Below are positions 7,664-16,571 of a stretch of 47,474 bases of DNA, one piece after another (positions within the stretch are counted from its first letter, which is position 1; every line of letters begins with the position of its first letter). Position numbers and translations under genes: made by a program. Origin of the DNA: Spirochaetales bacterium. Its GTDB lineage: Bacteria; Spirochaetota; Spirochaetia; SZUA-6; JAFGRV01. The notes beneath the pieces were generated by a model. The model was not told the origin of the DNA and did not search any database. It was given only the letters and a program-made list of their open reading frames with translations. The DNA is taken from the NCBI GenBank assembly GCA_016937215.1, contig JAFGWI010000128.1:1-47474 (forward strand). Direction: 5' to 3'.

Positions 7664-8625
7664 TGAATCATTGAAGGAATGTATTGGTAAAGGTAGCCAT
7701 AGACATGAAGTGATTTACTTACATCGTACCAGACGTTGTTGGCTTTCATGGTGAGGCCCAGGTTCTGGAGGATGTTGGCCAGGTCGGCAGTGAGGAAGTG
7801 ATACTGGCCGGAATGGTACATATCGCCGATGAATATGGCCAGGTAGGCTTTTTCTTTTAAAAGCGGGATTGAGTCTTGAAAAATTTCCTTGAGTTCGGCG
7901 AGCCATTCCTCTTTGCTCTGGCTTTTTTCGTTGAATACCTTGAGTTTGCTTTGCCGTTTTTCCTTTAGTTTTTCACCGACTTTTTTGAAATTACCGCGGC
8001 TTCGTTGGGCCGTATCCATGTTCCAGTAAGGCACGTCGGTGAGGAGAAAATCGAAATTTGCTTGGTCTTTTAACAGTGTTTTTAAAACCTCCCGGCTGTC
8101 GCCGCAGAGGATTTTCTGCTGCTTGAGATTTTCAAGAAAACACACTTCTTTGTACACATCAATATGGCTTTGGTTGAGTTCAATTCCCAGGGCTTTTCGG
8201 CCACATAAAGAGGCGCCGAGAAGGCTGCCGCCTACACCGGCAAAGGGGTCAAGAACAGATTGTCCGGGTTTGGTAAAAATCTTGATCAGGTCGGCGCAGA
8301 GGTCAGGTGGTTTTTGTCCGCCGTGTTGTGAACGTAGCTTGTGCTGGCAATTGGGCGGGTATGGCTTATTTATCACACTTTTTGACCAATAAACCCATTC
8401 CTTTCCGGTTAGTTCGTTCAGGGCGTTACGGGTCGAATAAAAACCCCGGCTTTGGCCGTTATCATCGAATAATTCGATTTTATCTTTTTTGATTTTGCCG
8501 TTTTTTTGGGATTTTGAAGGTGGATCTTCGGGTTTCTGTTTTTCTGGTTGTTTAGGTAATTCGGCAAAAAGATGGTTTTGGGTATAGGATGTTTCAGAAT
8601 TGGACATTGTTTGTTCTTCTTTCAT
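7633..8625 (-). CDS. Orphan DNA N4/N6 methyltransferase (N-terminus probably further upstream)
   Basis: The ATG-started portion is 330 aa. SAM-binding motif I is LDPFAGVGGSLLG (residues 125-137), and the catalytic motif IV is TDVPYW (196-201), a variant of DPPY/W. A WVYWSKSVI segment near 77-85 is also typical of N6_N4_Mtase proteins. It would methylate adenine N6 or cytosine N4 in a specific DNA sequence; no restriction endonuclease is adjacent. The ATG at 8623-8625 has no ribosome site, and the same frame stays open for about 66 more codons without any start codon up to a homopolymer tract at 8824-8831 (see next entry). The gene may therefore be 5'-frameshifted, phase-variable or use slippage. 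Confidence 0.82.
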   Translation of the reverse strand: MKEEQTMSNSETSYTQNHLFAELPKQPEKQKPEDPPSKSQKNGKIKKDKIELFDDNGQSRGFYSTRNALNELTGKEWVYWSKSVINKPYPPNCQHKLRSQHGGQKPPDLCADLIKIFTKPGQSVLDPFAGVGGSLLGASLCGRKALGIELNQSHIDVYKEVCFLENLKQQKILCGDSREVLKTLLKDQANFDFLLTDVPYWNMDTAQRSRGNFKKVGEKLKEKRQSKLKVFNEKSQSKEEWLAELKEIFQDSIPLLKEKAYLAIFIGDMYHSGQYHFLTADLANILQNLGLTMKANNVWYDVSKSLHVYGYLYQYIPSMIHQNILIFCKE

Positions 8626-8837
8626 TTGTCTTGCGTAATGAATGTCATGGTCGCCGTTTATATGTAAAGTGATATCATCAGCGTTTTTTTCGTAAAATTC
8701 ATCAGCCGGGATGCCGTCTATGACATAGATTCTCTGGAATTTTTGTTTTCCATTGATGAAATAAGTCTGTCTGATGTATTCACCTTTTTTATCCCGATGG
8801 ATTTTGGGTTTTCTTTTTGGCTGTTTTTTTTACTCAT
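8626..8837 (-). other. Upstream in-frame extension of the methyltransferase and poly-A(8) tract
   Basis: On the minus strand an ATG at 8835-8837 is followed by AGT and eight A's (8824-8831). In the literal frame it ends after 39 codons. If the run had nine (or six) A's, the frame would pass into RKPKIHRDKKGEYIRQ... and join the methyltransferase ATG without a stop, adding about 70 residues including GKQKFQRIYVIDGIPADEFY. That segment looks like real coding sequence. A homopolymer at the start of a DNA methyltransferase is the classic layout of phase variation, but an assembly indel is equally possible. Confidence 0.55.
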
Positions 8838-8934
8838 TTAGGGATTATAGCTGTCTTTTTTATTTTTTTAAAGGGATGGCTCGATAATTACTAGTCATCC
8901 CCTCAAAAATTGAATAAAATGAGATGATTAAGAT

Positions 8935-9843
8935 TTAAAAATTGCAGGCAATAATTCCAACATAGCATTGGGATATCAGCAGACTGTCGAGAATATCTAT
9001 CTTGAGATCAATATTTACATCAGCATTATCCTGTATGAAGATATCTGGCTTTATTCCAACATAATATTGCGCGACTAGAAGTGCATCAATAATATTGATA
9101 GATTCATCATCATTTACATCACCAATAAAAGACCTAATGGTAGAAGGAGTTGGTTGTTCCTGGTTTGAAATTATTTCCATGCTTAAAACGTCGATAGAAC
9201 CTTTGCTTTGATAGCCTTCCATACAAAATGATAATTCTTTGATATTTTTGATTTTCATTCCAAGCTGATTCCAGGCCTCAATATGGTTAGATAGGGTTAT
9301 GGTTCCTTTGTCTCTCCGAGTTTGTCTAACACTGAAATATTCATAGCAGTAGCTTTCGCCAAGCATCATAGGTACACATGGGCCATGGAATTGATAGATA
9401 TCATAGATTTCTCCGTCAGAAAAAAAAGTTTTTTTTGCTTCAAATGTTCCGGGAGGTCTCCATGATCCCCAATTCTCTATGATATAGAAATCTATATTAT
9501 CCTTATATGCAACGGCCTTAGGATGTTCTGCTTTGCCAAACACTCCTGTCCAGGCATTTCCTTGCGGGTAAAAATGGATATTATATTCAATTAATTCTTT
9601 ACCTGTCGCGGGTCTAATACCTTTTCGAAATTGAATTGTGCTGACAAAATTCCAATTGCCTGAAAACTGGCCATTCTGTCCGAGAGTCATGCAAGCTTCT
9701 GATTTTGGGTTATCTGCCCAAAATTCATAGATGTACCCTTCTTTTTCTATCACTTCATTTGAACAGATGCTTTGAGCCTCTAATCCAAGTGAAATACTTA
9801 ACCATAATAATACGGTTAAAACCTTTACTAAATTTTTTTTCAT
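8935..9843 (-). CDS. GH11 xylanase-like protein with C-terminal type I dockerin
   Basis: 302 aa. Signal peptide about 1-24 (cleavage near LEAQS). Residues 35-225 align with GH11 beta-jelly-roll xylanases: YIYEFWAD, FRKGI, FYIIENWGSWRPPG, YFSVRQTRRDKGTI, and CMEGYQSKGS carrying the acid/base Glu209. The usual nucleophile position (E in the VEYYIV motif) is Asp118 here (NIDFYII), preceded by a small insertion, so hydrolytic activity may be reduced or lost. Residues 241-302 form a dockerin with two EF-hand-like repeats (GDVNDDESINIIDALL and ADVNIDLKIDILDSLL), implying attachment to a cohesin scaffold outside the window. It is the last gene of an operon with two lipoproteins (21 bp gap). Confidence 0.85.
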   Translation of the reverse strand: MKKNLVKVLTVLLWLSISLGLEAQSICSNEVIEKEGYIYEFWADNPKSEACMTLGQNGQFSGNWNFVSTIQFRKGIRPATGKELIEYNIHFYPQGNAWTGVFGKAEHPKAVAYKDNIDFYIIENWGSWRPPGTFEAKKTFFSDGEIYDIYQFHGPCVPMMLGESYCYEYFSVRQTRRDKGTITLSNHIEAWNQLGMKIKNIKELSFCMEGYQSKGSIDVLSMEIISNQEQPTPSTIRSFIGDVNDDESINIIDALLVAQYYVGIKPDIFIQDNADVNIDLKIDILDSLLISQCYVGIIACNF

Positions 9844-9864
9844 TTTTCTTGCCTCTTTAAAAAT

Positions 9865-10470
9865 TTATTCAAAACTGATTCCCAAGGATATTCCATGGGC
9901 GCCGAGTGCAAAGGCTTTCCAGAAAAAGGTATAATTGTATTCCAGTATTATGGTTAACCAGGGCAGGGCTTTCCATTCCCCGCTGAGAAACAGGTCACCT
10001 TTATAACTAAGGTCAAAAATGGCGCCTTCCATGCCCATGATAAAAATGTTTTTAATACCGCCATAGGGTGTGATGGTCCCGAATTGGCGGTAAAAAATCA
10101 GGGTCTGGTTAAAGTTGGGAAGTTCGGAATAAAGCCCCAATTCTCCGATAAGCGTCATTTGCACGGGAAAATCAGTTGGTGTGACCCGATGTTTGTAATA
10201 AAAAAGAATTTCAGGCAGACAGAGCTTCAAACCGATTTCACTCCAGGGAGTGATTCCCAGACGGGGAATAATGCCGAATTGCCAGCCAATAGAATAGTCG
10301 GAGAGAATGTTGTTGCCCGCGATAGCCGGAGCAGCGTAATTGGTAACATATAAATCGAGCGCCATTTTGCCTTTTTCCAGAGGCTCTGGTCGTTGATGGT
10401 TTACAGACATACAGGAAGCAAAAATCAGCATAGTAAAAATAATGATCATGATTGGAAAAATAAGTTTCAT
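9865..10470 (-). CDS. Lipoprotein, predicted small outer-membrane beta-barrel
   Basis: 201 aa. The lipobox is IFASC (Cys about 20) after a hydrophobic signal. The remainder alternates short amphipathic beta-strand-like stretches with glycine-rich turns (YGGIKNIFIMGMEGAIFD, ILEYNYTFFWKAFALG) and ends in a phenylalanine-containing strand (ISLGISFE), as in small outer-membrane barrel or YfaZ-like proteins. No family is recognised. Its ATG overlaps the stop of the preceding lipoprotein as ATGA (10467-10470) with AGAGG upstream, so the pair is translationally coupled; the GH11-dockerin gene follows after 21 bp. Confidence 0.65.
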   Translation of the reverse strand: MKLIFPIMIIIFTMLIFASCMSVNHQRPEPLEKGKMALDLYVTNYAAPAIAGNNILSDYSIGWQFGIIPRLGITPWSEIGLKLCLPEILFYYKHRVTPTDFPVQMTLIGELGLYSELPNFNQTLIFYRQFGTITPYGGIKNIFIMGMEGAIFDLSYKGDLFLSGEWKALPWLTIILEYNYTFFWKAFALGAHGISLGISFE

Positions 10471-11939
10471 TCTGACCTCTTTGTCGTGACATTAAAAAAG
10501 GGATAATTATTGTTTGAAATAGTCAGGGTATTTTGATCGACAATTATTTTGACAGGAAAGTGATATTTATCCTGAGCCGGTTCTTTTAGTTGCTGGTATA
10601 AATCCACCAGTGGTTTCAGGAATTTTTGTTCAACCCCGGTTTGGGGTAGTTTAATGGCTCCGTTTAGCCTCATAGGTGTCACATTGCCAAGGCCTTCCTG
10701 GGCAAAAACACGGTAATAGGGGTTGTGATGCAAAGGTATTTGGAGGCTGTCGCTGCCCGATGTAAAGGTGATTTTTGCCGGTGAGCTGTAAAAATTAAAT
10801 TCATCGATGGTAATGGCGACTGCGTTTGATAAGATGCCTTTGTAAATATATTCTTTTGAAGGCCCTAAATCGCTTTCAGACATATCAGCCGGATTGTTTG
10901 ATATAAAATCACTTTCCGTAATATATTCGTCGGTTTGAACAAAATTCCAGTTTGTGTCACCTATCATTTTTTCAAAATAACCTGTATTGCCGCTTAGCCG
11001 GCCCTGGACTCGGAGTTTACGATTGATCTGACCTGGCCCTGTGGAAATAACGGTGATTTTTGAGGTAAGCTCTCCTGGAATTTTATTTTGCATTACCCAG
11101 TCTTCATGGGGCAGTCGCCGAGGAATTTCCAGGTCGTATATTTTATTATAATCATCCACTTTATAATTATCGTAAGTATATGTAAAAAAAGGATTGGCCC
11201 CATTATTGTCAAAATCCACATGACGCGTGAACATGTCGCCGAACTGATTGATTAAAAAAACACTTGAGCCCGATGCGCTGATGTTCAAAGCTTTGAAACG
11301 GCCTCGGACCGGCCCTCCGAATTGATATTCCCAATCGCGGGGAAGCCAGCCATCGGTCATATGCAGATCGGTCTGATTGGAATCGAGATAATAAACACCA
11401 CCTACAAAGCAATAGAATTTGATACTGTTTTGATCAACATAGTATTTGTTGAAATCAGGATGGCTGATGGTTGCTGTCCACTTGATGTTCTTGTCAGGAA
11501 AGGCCATACCCGAACCCATTGAAAAGGGAAAGCCCCAGCGGTCAAACCAGACGATGTTGTTGATGTTTTTTTCCCCATCCAGTGACCAGTAAAGCTTGTT
11601 ATTGGCCCGCAGAATGATGTAGGGGCCATCAACCGACAACTCTTCAATATGGCTGATGTAATAGCTGCCGAATGTGGTGTTAAAGGGGTGTTCAATTGTG
11701 CCCAGTCCGATCCATTGGGGCTTTTCAGCTGTTGGCTCTTTGATCCATAAACGGCCGTTGTTCAATGCAAAGAAATAGCGCTGATTAAAGCTCTGTTTGT
11801 TTTCACGATAATAGATGTTTTGCGGCAGATCAGAGGGGGCTTCGACAACCTCAAGGCCGATTGGGAAAAAGATATAACAACCTTGCAGGAAAAAAAGAGA
11901 AAAAATAAGGGCGACTCTGTAATAAATTTTATTCCACAG
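10467..11939 (-). CDS. Large lipoprotein of unknown function (start uncertain)
   Basis: About 490 aa when extended upstream. The first conventional start (TTG at 11763-11765) lacks a signal, but the frame is open to about 11945 and encodes K-I-Y-Y-R, a hydrophobic run and the lipobox FFLQGC, clearly a lipoprotein signal. No ATG, GTG or TTG lies ahead of it; a CTG at 11937-11939 is the best in-frame start. An ATG (MIKSNT) about 18 bases earlier is in another frame, so a one-base change near 11935-11945 is an alternative. The mature part is rich in Trp, Tyr, Asn and beta-like segments (GRLWIKEP, NKLYWSLDGE, GGVYYLDSN), suggesting a beta-propeller-like fold. Function unknown. Confidence 0.7.
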   Translation of the reverse strand: MWNKIYYRVALIFSLFFLQGCYIFFPIGLEVVEAPSDLPQNIYYRENKQSFNQRYFFALNNGRLWIKEPTAEKPQWIGLGTIEHPFNTTFGSYYISHIEELSVDGPYIILRANNKLYWSLDGEKNINNIVWFDRWGFPFSMGSGMAFPDKNIKWTATISHPDFNKYYVDQNSIKFYCFVGGVYYLDSNQTDLHMTDGWLPRDWEYQFGGPVRGRFKALNISASGSSVFLINQFGDMFTRHVDFDNNGANPFFTYTYDNYKVDDYNKIYDLEIPRRLPHEDWVMQNKIPGELTSKITVISTGPGQINRKLRVQGRLSGNTGYFEKMIGDTNWNFVQTDEYITESDFISNNPADMSESDLGPSKEYIYKGILSNAVAITIDEFNFYSSPAKITFTSGSDSLQIPLHHNPYYRVFAQEGLGNVTPMRLNGAIKLPQTGVEQKFLKPLVDLYQQLKEPAQDKYHFPVKIIVDQNTLTISNNNYPFFNVTTKRSE

Positions 11940-12135
11940 TATTGGATTTTATCATAAGAAACTAAATTTTTATATCTTAAAAACAGTTTTTAGAGAAAAA
12001 AAACGGTAAAGGGTTTGGCTGGAAAAATAAAGTAATGAAAGAGCAATAAAATAAATGAAAATTTGGCCGCGGCACCAAAATAAAAAATAGATGGCCTTTT
12101 GTTTATTATCAATGGTCCGCTTAACCAGAAAGGCT

Positions 12136-13953
12136 TTATTTTACTTCTCTGTAATCCTGTAAATTTGTTTTAGCTAGAAAAGCCAATAACTCCTGTGCCA
12201 CTACTTCGTTAATGCCCGCTTCGCGTTGAAGTGTTTCAAGGTCGCTGTTCAAAATGGCGTGTAATGACCCGAATTTTTGTAATAGCTGCGCGGCTTTAAC
12301 TTCACCAATGCCTTTTACCTTTTCCAGAATCGAATGAGTTATTGTTTTTTTCTTGAGCCGCTTGCGCAGGGAATTGGCAAAGCGATGGGATTCATCGCGT
12401 ACGGCTTGAATAACCAGAAGGGCTTTGTTTCCGGCTTCCAGTTTAACCGAATCCTCGCGGCCGGGAATAATGATTTCTTCTTCTGCCTTGGCTAGACCGA
12501 TCAAAGGGATATGACTAAAACCGATTTTATCAAGAATTCCCTTAGCCGCGTTCACCTGCCCCCGGCCGCCGTCAATAAGAATCAGATCGGGAGCTTTCAG
12601 GCCTTCGTTCAACACCCTGGTGTATCGCCGGGCCACAGCTTCACGAATGGATTCATAATCGTCTATTTTACCTGGAGCCAGGCTGCGGATTTTAAAATAG
12701 CGGTATTGGGGTTTGTCCGGGTAGCCATTGTAAAAGGAAACCATGGACGCCACGGTGTCTTCACCGCCCAGGTGTGAAATGTCAAAACCTTCGATGCGTA
12801 TAGGCAGTTTTTTGAGCTCAAGATGTTTTTGCAGTTCGGTCAAGCCGTTTTTCTGTTTGCGGCTCAGTACCTGAATTTCGTGATATTCCTTGGCTGCTGC
12901 TACCGCTGTATCGAGTATTTTCAAGTGTTGCCCGCGTTGGGGGATTTTGAGGTTCAGTTTGTGGCCGGTTAATTCCCTTAAAGCCTTGGCCAGGGATTCA
13001 GCCTCAATTTCCTGAGACAAATAGATGATTTTGGGCACCTTGCTTTGATCATGATAAAACTGGGCCACAAATTGTGACATGGCGTCGGCGGAGCTGGAAT
13101 AGAGCTCGCTGTGAAAAACACTTTGCCCCACAGCCTTGCCGCCTTGATGCTTTAGCACCGCGAAGGTGCATAAATTCCCGGTGGTGTAAATGCCCACATA
13201 ATCGGTTTCTTCTTTATGAAAATCCACCACCTGCTGGTATTCATTAAACTCCCGAAGCAGTTTGATGTCATCGCGAATAATGGCCGCTTTTTCATAATTC
13301 AGTTCAGCCGATGCAGCTTCCATGGATTTTGTAAAATTCTCAAGCAGCTTGTTGATCTTGCCGCTTAACAAATCCCTGATTTTATCAACTACTTCGTTGT
13401 AATCTTCCTGAGTCACTTTTCCGCAGCAAGGCGCTGTGCAGCGTTTGATATGGTAATACAAACAGGGCTGATTCTTTTTTTTTAATTGTCCCTTGCATTT
13501 ACGCAGAGGAAAAAGCTTTTCGATCAGGTTCATGTAATCGGCCACGCGGTAGGCATTGGGAAAGGGCCCGAAATACTGGGACCCGTCAAAAAAAATCCGC
13601 CTTGTTTTGAATACCCGCGGAAAGGCTTCGTTGGTAATGCGTATAACCGGGTATGATTTTCCGTCTTTCAGGTTAATATTGAAGCGTGGTTTCCACTGCT
13701 TGATCAGGTTGATTTCCAAAAGCAGGGCTTCGTGCTGGTTTCGGGTAAGAATGAAATCCAGATCCATGATATGTTCGGTGAGAAGCTTGGTTTTGATGTC
13801 ACGCTCGCCGGAAAAATAGGACCTGACTCTTTTGCGCAGGCTTTTGGCTTTGCCCACATAAATGATCTTTTTTTTATCGTTTTTGAAAAGATAAACCCCC
13901 GAGGCATCGGGTAGCTTGTCGATTTTCAGTAATATTTCGCTTTTAACCGCCAT
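12136..13953 (-). CDS. uvrC: Excinuclease ABC subunit C
   Basis: 605 aa, standard length. The N-terminal GIY-YIG nuclease is visible at residues 18-50 (SGVYLFKNDKKKIIYVGKAK). A cysteine cluster follows (CKGQ...CLYYHIKRCTAPC), then a UVR domain near 210-245 (AELNYEKAAIIRDDI). The RNase H-like 5' nuclease has FDISHLGGEDTVASMV and LILIDGGRGQ, and tandem helix-hairpin-helix motifs close the protein (VKGIGEVKAAQLLQKFG). UvrC makes both incisions in nucleotide excision repair with UvrAB. It is a single gene, divergent from pepF across dispersed element 3. No gene is seen in 11940-12135. Confidence 0.97.
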   Translation of the reverse strand: MAVKSEILLKIDKLPDASGVYLFKNDKKKIIYVGKAKSLRKRVRSYFSGERDIKTKLLTEHIMDLDFILTRNQHEALLLEINLIKQWKPRFNINLKDGKSYPVIRITNEAFPRVFKTRRIFFDGSQYFGPFPNAYRVADYMNLIEKLFPLRKCKGQLKKKNQPCLYYHIKRCTAPCCGKVTQEDYNEVVDKIRDLLSGKINKLLENFTKSMEAASAELNYEKAAIIRDDIKLLREFNEYQQVVDFHKEETDYVGIYTTGNLCTFAVLKHQGGKAVGQSVFHSELYSSSADAMSQFVAQFYHDQSKVPKIIYLSQEIEAESLAKALRELTGHKLNLKIPQRGQHLKILDTAVAAAKEYHEIQVLSRKQKNGLTELQKHLELKKLPIRIEGFDISHLGGEDTVASMVSFYNGYPDKPQYRYFKIRSLAPGKIDDYESIREAVARRYTRVLNEGLKAPDLILIDGGRGQVNAAKGILDKIGFSHIPLIGLAKAEEEIIIPGREDSVKLEAGNKALLVIQAVRDESHRFANSLRKRLKKKTITHSILEKVKGIGEVKAAQLLQKFGSLHAILNSDLETLQREAGINEVVAQELLAFLAKTNLQDYREVK

Positions 13954-14084
13954 GATGAAATATAGCAGTTTTGCACATTTGGGAGAATAGGATTTTTTTG
14001 GGACACCTTTTGCCGTGGCTTTTTTAAAACGCCTTCTTATGAGACCCCTCAGGCGCGGTTCTGTTTTGGAATAGCGCTTTATTC

Positions 14085-14233
14085 GCGTTAGGGATTGGAA
14101 CGGCAGGTATTGGTTTTTTCAAAAACCAATACCTGAAACCCGGAGGCGCCTTTTTTGGCGCCGAGGATTTCGGAGCAAAGCGGAGCCGTGTAAAGCCCGG
14201 CCCCATGAAGCGAAGCGGAATGGGGAAACGCCC
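14085..14233 (+). repeat. Dispersed hairpin element, copy 3
   Basis: Header GCGTTAGGGATTGGAACGGC at 14085. Hairpin 1 (14104-14135) has arms CAGGTATTGGTTTTT/AAAAACCAATACCTG. Hairpin 2 (14145-14162) is GGCGCC-T6-GGCGCC. The tail holds AAAGCCCGGCCCC, a CCCCAT/ATGGGG hairpin and the AAACGCCC end. It occupies most of the uvrC-pepF intergenic region; the bases 13954-14084 before it hold nothing recognisable. No TTGTT is found at the usual outside distance. Confidence 0.88.
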
Positions 14234-14324
14234 GCGCGATGAAAAACCGGATTACAACAACAGGAATCATGTTTTTATAAAAGCTAAAAAAATAGATATT
14301 TTCCCGGCCAAATAATTTGTTTTA

Positions 14325-14353
14325 TTGACCCGATTTTGCATCATGGTTATAGT
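14325..14353 (+). promoter_or_regulatory. Sigma70-type promoter of pepF
   Basis: TTGACC (14325-14330), 17-bp spacer, TATAGT (14348-14353), about 85 bp upstream of the pepF ATG. Near-consensus with ideal spacing. Confidence 0.65.
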
Positions 14354-14438
14354 TGTAAGATAATCCTGCATTCGGCAAAACCCCAAAAACCCGGGCTATA
14401 AATAGGAGAGGGTGTTTTTAATAAAAAAGGAGCAATTC

Positions 14439-16244
14439 ATGGAAGCACAGAAAGAATTAAAACGTGATGAAATCGCGGAGGAACTGAAGTGGGACCTCGC
14501 TTTAATGTACAAATCGATAGATCAGTGGGAAGAGGATTTTAAGAGAATTCAGGGTTATCTGGATAGATTAATGCTTTTTAAAGGGACCTTGAAACAGGGG
14601 CCGGCCCGCTTAAAAGAGTTTTTTGAGCTGGATGATGAATTTTCCCGCTTAATCGAGAAACTCTATACTTTCGCCCATTTAAGAAGCGACGAGGACACCT
14701 CTCATTCACAGAACAGGGGTTATTACGAACGTATCCTTTCCATGCATCATCAATGTTCGGCCGCGCTTTCCTGGGCTCGTCCTGAGATTCTGGAGATGGA
14801 TGAGAACCAGCTTCAGGAATATCTGAAAAGCCCGGAACTTTCTTTTTATCGTTTCGCCCTTGAAAAAATGCTTCGCTACAAACCCTACACCCTTTCTGAA
14901 AAGGAAGAAAAGCTTCTGGCCATGGCAGCCGAGGTGACGAGCGTTCCTTACAAAGCTTTCAGCATGCTCAATAACGCGGATATCAAATTTCCCAAAATAA
15001 GCGGTGAAAAGGGCGAGGAAATACAGCTTAGCCATGGGGTTTATTCCCAGCTTCTGGAAAATCATAACCGGAAGCTGCGAAAAGATGCGTTTGAAGGAAT
15101 GTACAGCACCTTTGAGGCCATGAAAAACACTTTGACCACAACCATTGATGGAGCGGTTAAGGCCAATATTTTTAATGCCCGCGCCAGGGGTTATTCATCG
15201 GCCCTGGAAGCAAGCCTTTTTAAGGATAATGTGACACCCAAAGTGTATAACAGCCTTATCGATAGTATTCATGAAAACCTGCCGATATTTCACTGCTACA
15301 TATCCCTTCGAAAAAAGGCTTTAAAGCTCGACCAAGTGGATATGTACGATATGTACGTGCCCATGATTCCCGAGTACGATCTTAAAGTGCCCTGGGAACA
15401 AGCCAGAACATGGGTCATGGAAGCCTTTCAGCCTTTGGGCGATGAATATTGTAAAGTTGTCAAAAATGCCTTTACAGAGCGCTGGATAGATGTTAAGGAG
15501 ACCAAGGGAAAGCGTTCAGGTGCTTATTCCAGCGGCTGCTTTGATTCCAAGCCCTACATGCTGCTGAATTACACTGAAACCCTTAATTCCGTATTCACCC
15601 TGGCCCATGAAATGGGGCATTCCATGCATTCCTATTTGTCCAACAGCAACCAGAAATATCATTATGCTGATTATTCTATTTTTGTGGCTGAAGTCGCGTC
15701 AACGACCAATGAATTATTGCTACTCGATTATTTACTGAAAACCCAGGATGATCCTCAGTTCAGAACCTATTTGCTGAATCATTTTTGTGATGGTTATAAA
15801 GGCACGGTTTACCGGCAGGTTCAGTTTGCCGAGTTTGAAAAGCATATTCATGAAAAGGCTGAAAAAGGCGAACCTTTGACTCTGGATAGCTTGAACCAGG
15901 ATTATTATGAGTTGAACCGAAAATACTATGGCCCTGAGCTGGAAAATGCCAACGACCTGATCAAGCTTGAGTGGGCGCGAATCCCTCATTTTTATTACAA
16001 TTTTTATGTTTATAAGTATGCCACTGGTTTTACGGCAGCCATTGTTTTGTCTCGGAATATCCTTTCGGGCGATCAGAAAAAAACAAGCCATTATCTTGAT
16101 TTTCTTAAAGCCGGTTCCAGCCAGTACCCGCTGGACATCCTTCGCCATGCCGGCGTAGACATGGAGGATCCGGCATCGGTTTCAGGGGGGTTGAAATATT
16201 TTGATACTCAGATATCGGAGCTTGAAAAGGTTCTGGGCATTTAA
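14439..16244 (+). CDS. pepF: Oligoendopeptidase F (M3 family)
   Basis: 601 aa from the ATG at 14439, preceded by AAAAAAGGAG at good spacing; a GTG at 14412 lacks a site and is rejected. The zinc-binding HExxH motif is HEMGHSMH near residue 389, with the third ligand glutamate in VAEVASTTNELLL about 25 residues later. It cleaves peptides of roughly 7-17 residues in the cytosol. The gene has its own promoter and is followed at once by dispersed element 4, which may also act as the transcript end. Confidence 0.95.
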   Translation: MEAQKELKRDEIAEELKWDLALMYKSIDQWEEDFKRIQGYLDRLMLFKGTLKQGPARLKEFFELDDEFSRLIEKLYTFAHLRSDEDTSHSQNRGYYERILSMHHQCSAALSWARPEILEMDENQLQEYLKSPELSFYRFALEKMLRYKPYTLSEKEEKLLAMAAEVTSVPYKAFSMLNNADIKFPKISGEKGEEIQLSHGVYSQLLENHNRKLRKDAFEGMYSTFEAMKNTLTTTIDGAVKANIFNARARGYSSALEASLFKDNVTPKVYNSLIDSIHENLPIFHCYISLRKKALKLDQVDMYDMYVPMIPEYDLKVPWEQARTWVMEAFQPLGDEYCKVVKNAFTERWIDVKETKGKRSGAYSSGCFDSKPYMLLNYTETLNSVFTLAHEMGHSMHSYLSNSNQKYHYADYSIFVAEVASTTNELLLLDYLLKTQDDPQFRTYLLNHFCDGYKGTVYRQVQFAEFEKHIHEKAEKGEPLTLDSLNQDYYELNRKYYGPELENANDLIKLEWARIPHFYYNFYVYKYATGFTAAIVLSRNILSGDQKKTSHYLDFLKAGSSQYPLDILRHAGVDMEDPASVSGGLKYFDTQISELEKVLGI

Positions 16245-16247
16245 GAT

Positions 16248-16447
16248 GGGCGTTTCCCCGGGCTGAATGGGGCGGTGTGGAAAGTAGCTTTGAGTCAGAT
16301 TTAACAATCCGGCCCCATTCAGCGCGGGGCCGGGCTTTACGGTGCTTCGCTGACGCTCCGGAATCCTCGGCGCGAAATAATCGCGCCTCCGGGTTCAAGA
16401 GTCACGGTTTTGAAAAACCGTGACTCTTCACCTCCAATCCCTAACGC
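16248..16447 (-). repeat. Dispersed hairpin element, copy 4
   Basis: Minus-strand header GCGTTAGGGATTGGAGG at 16447. Hairpin 1 (16397-16428) has arms AAGAGTCACGGTTTT/AAAACCGTGACTCTT. Hairpin 2 is GGCGCGATTATTTCGCGCC. The tail has AAAGCCCGGCCCC and then a GCTGAATGGGGC/GCCCCATTCAGC hairpin widened by about 35 bp of extra loop relative to copies 3 and 5. The end reads AAACGCCC at 16248, three bases after the pepF stop. Convergent genes flank it. Confidence 0.85.
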
Positions 16448-16531
16448 GAAAAAGGGTTATGAATCGGGAAGAGAATTCTGCGACAGGAAACATGGCTGTT
16501 ATGTTTAATACCTGTGTTTTTGGTAATAATT

Positions 16532-16561
16532 TTCCCAAAGTACATGCTTGTACTTTGGGAA
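16532..16561. terminator. Perfect 12-bp stem-loop between element 4 and the creatininase gene
   Basis: TTCCCAAAGTAC, loop ATGCTT, GTACTTTGGGAA, ten bases after the stop codon of the minus-strand creatininase gene. The position suggests a transcript end, though the T-run on the minus strand is weak (AATTATT). The remaining bases of 16448-16571 show nothing else. Confidence 0.5.
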
Positions 16562-16571
16562 CAGTAAGCCT

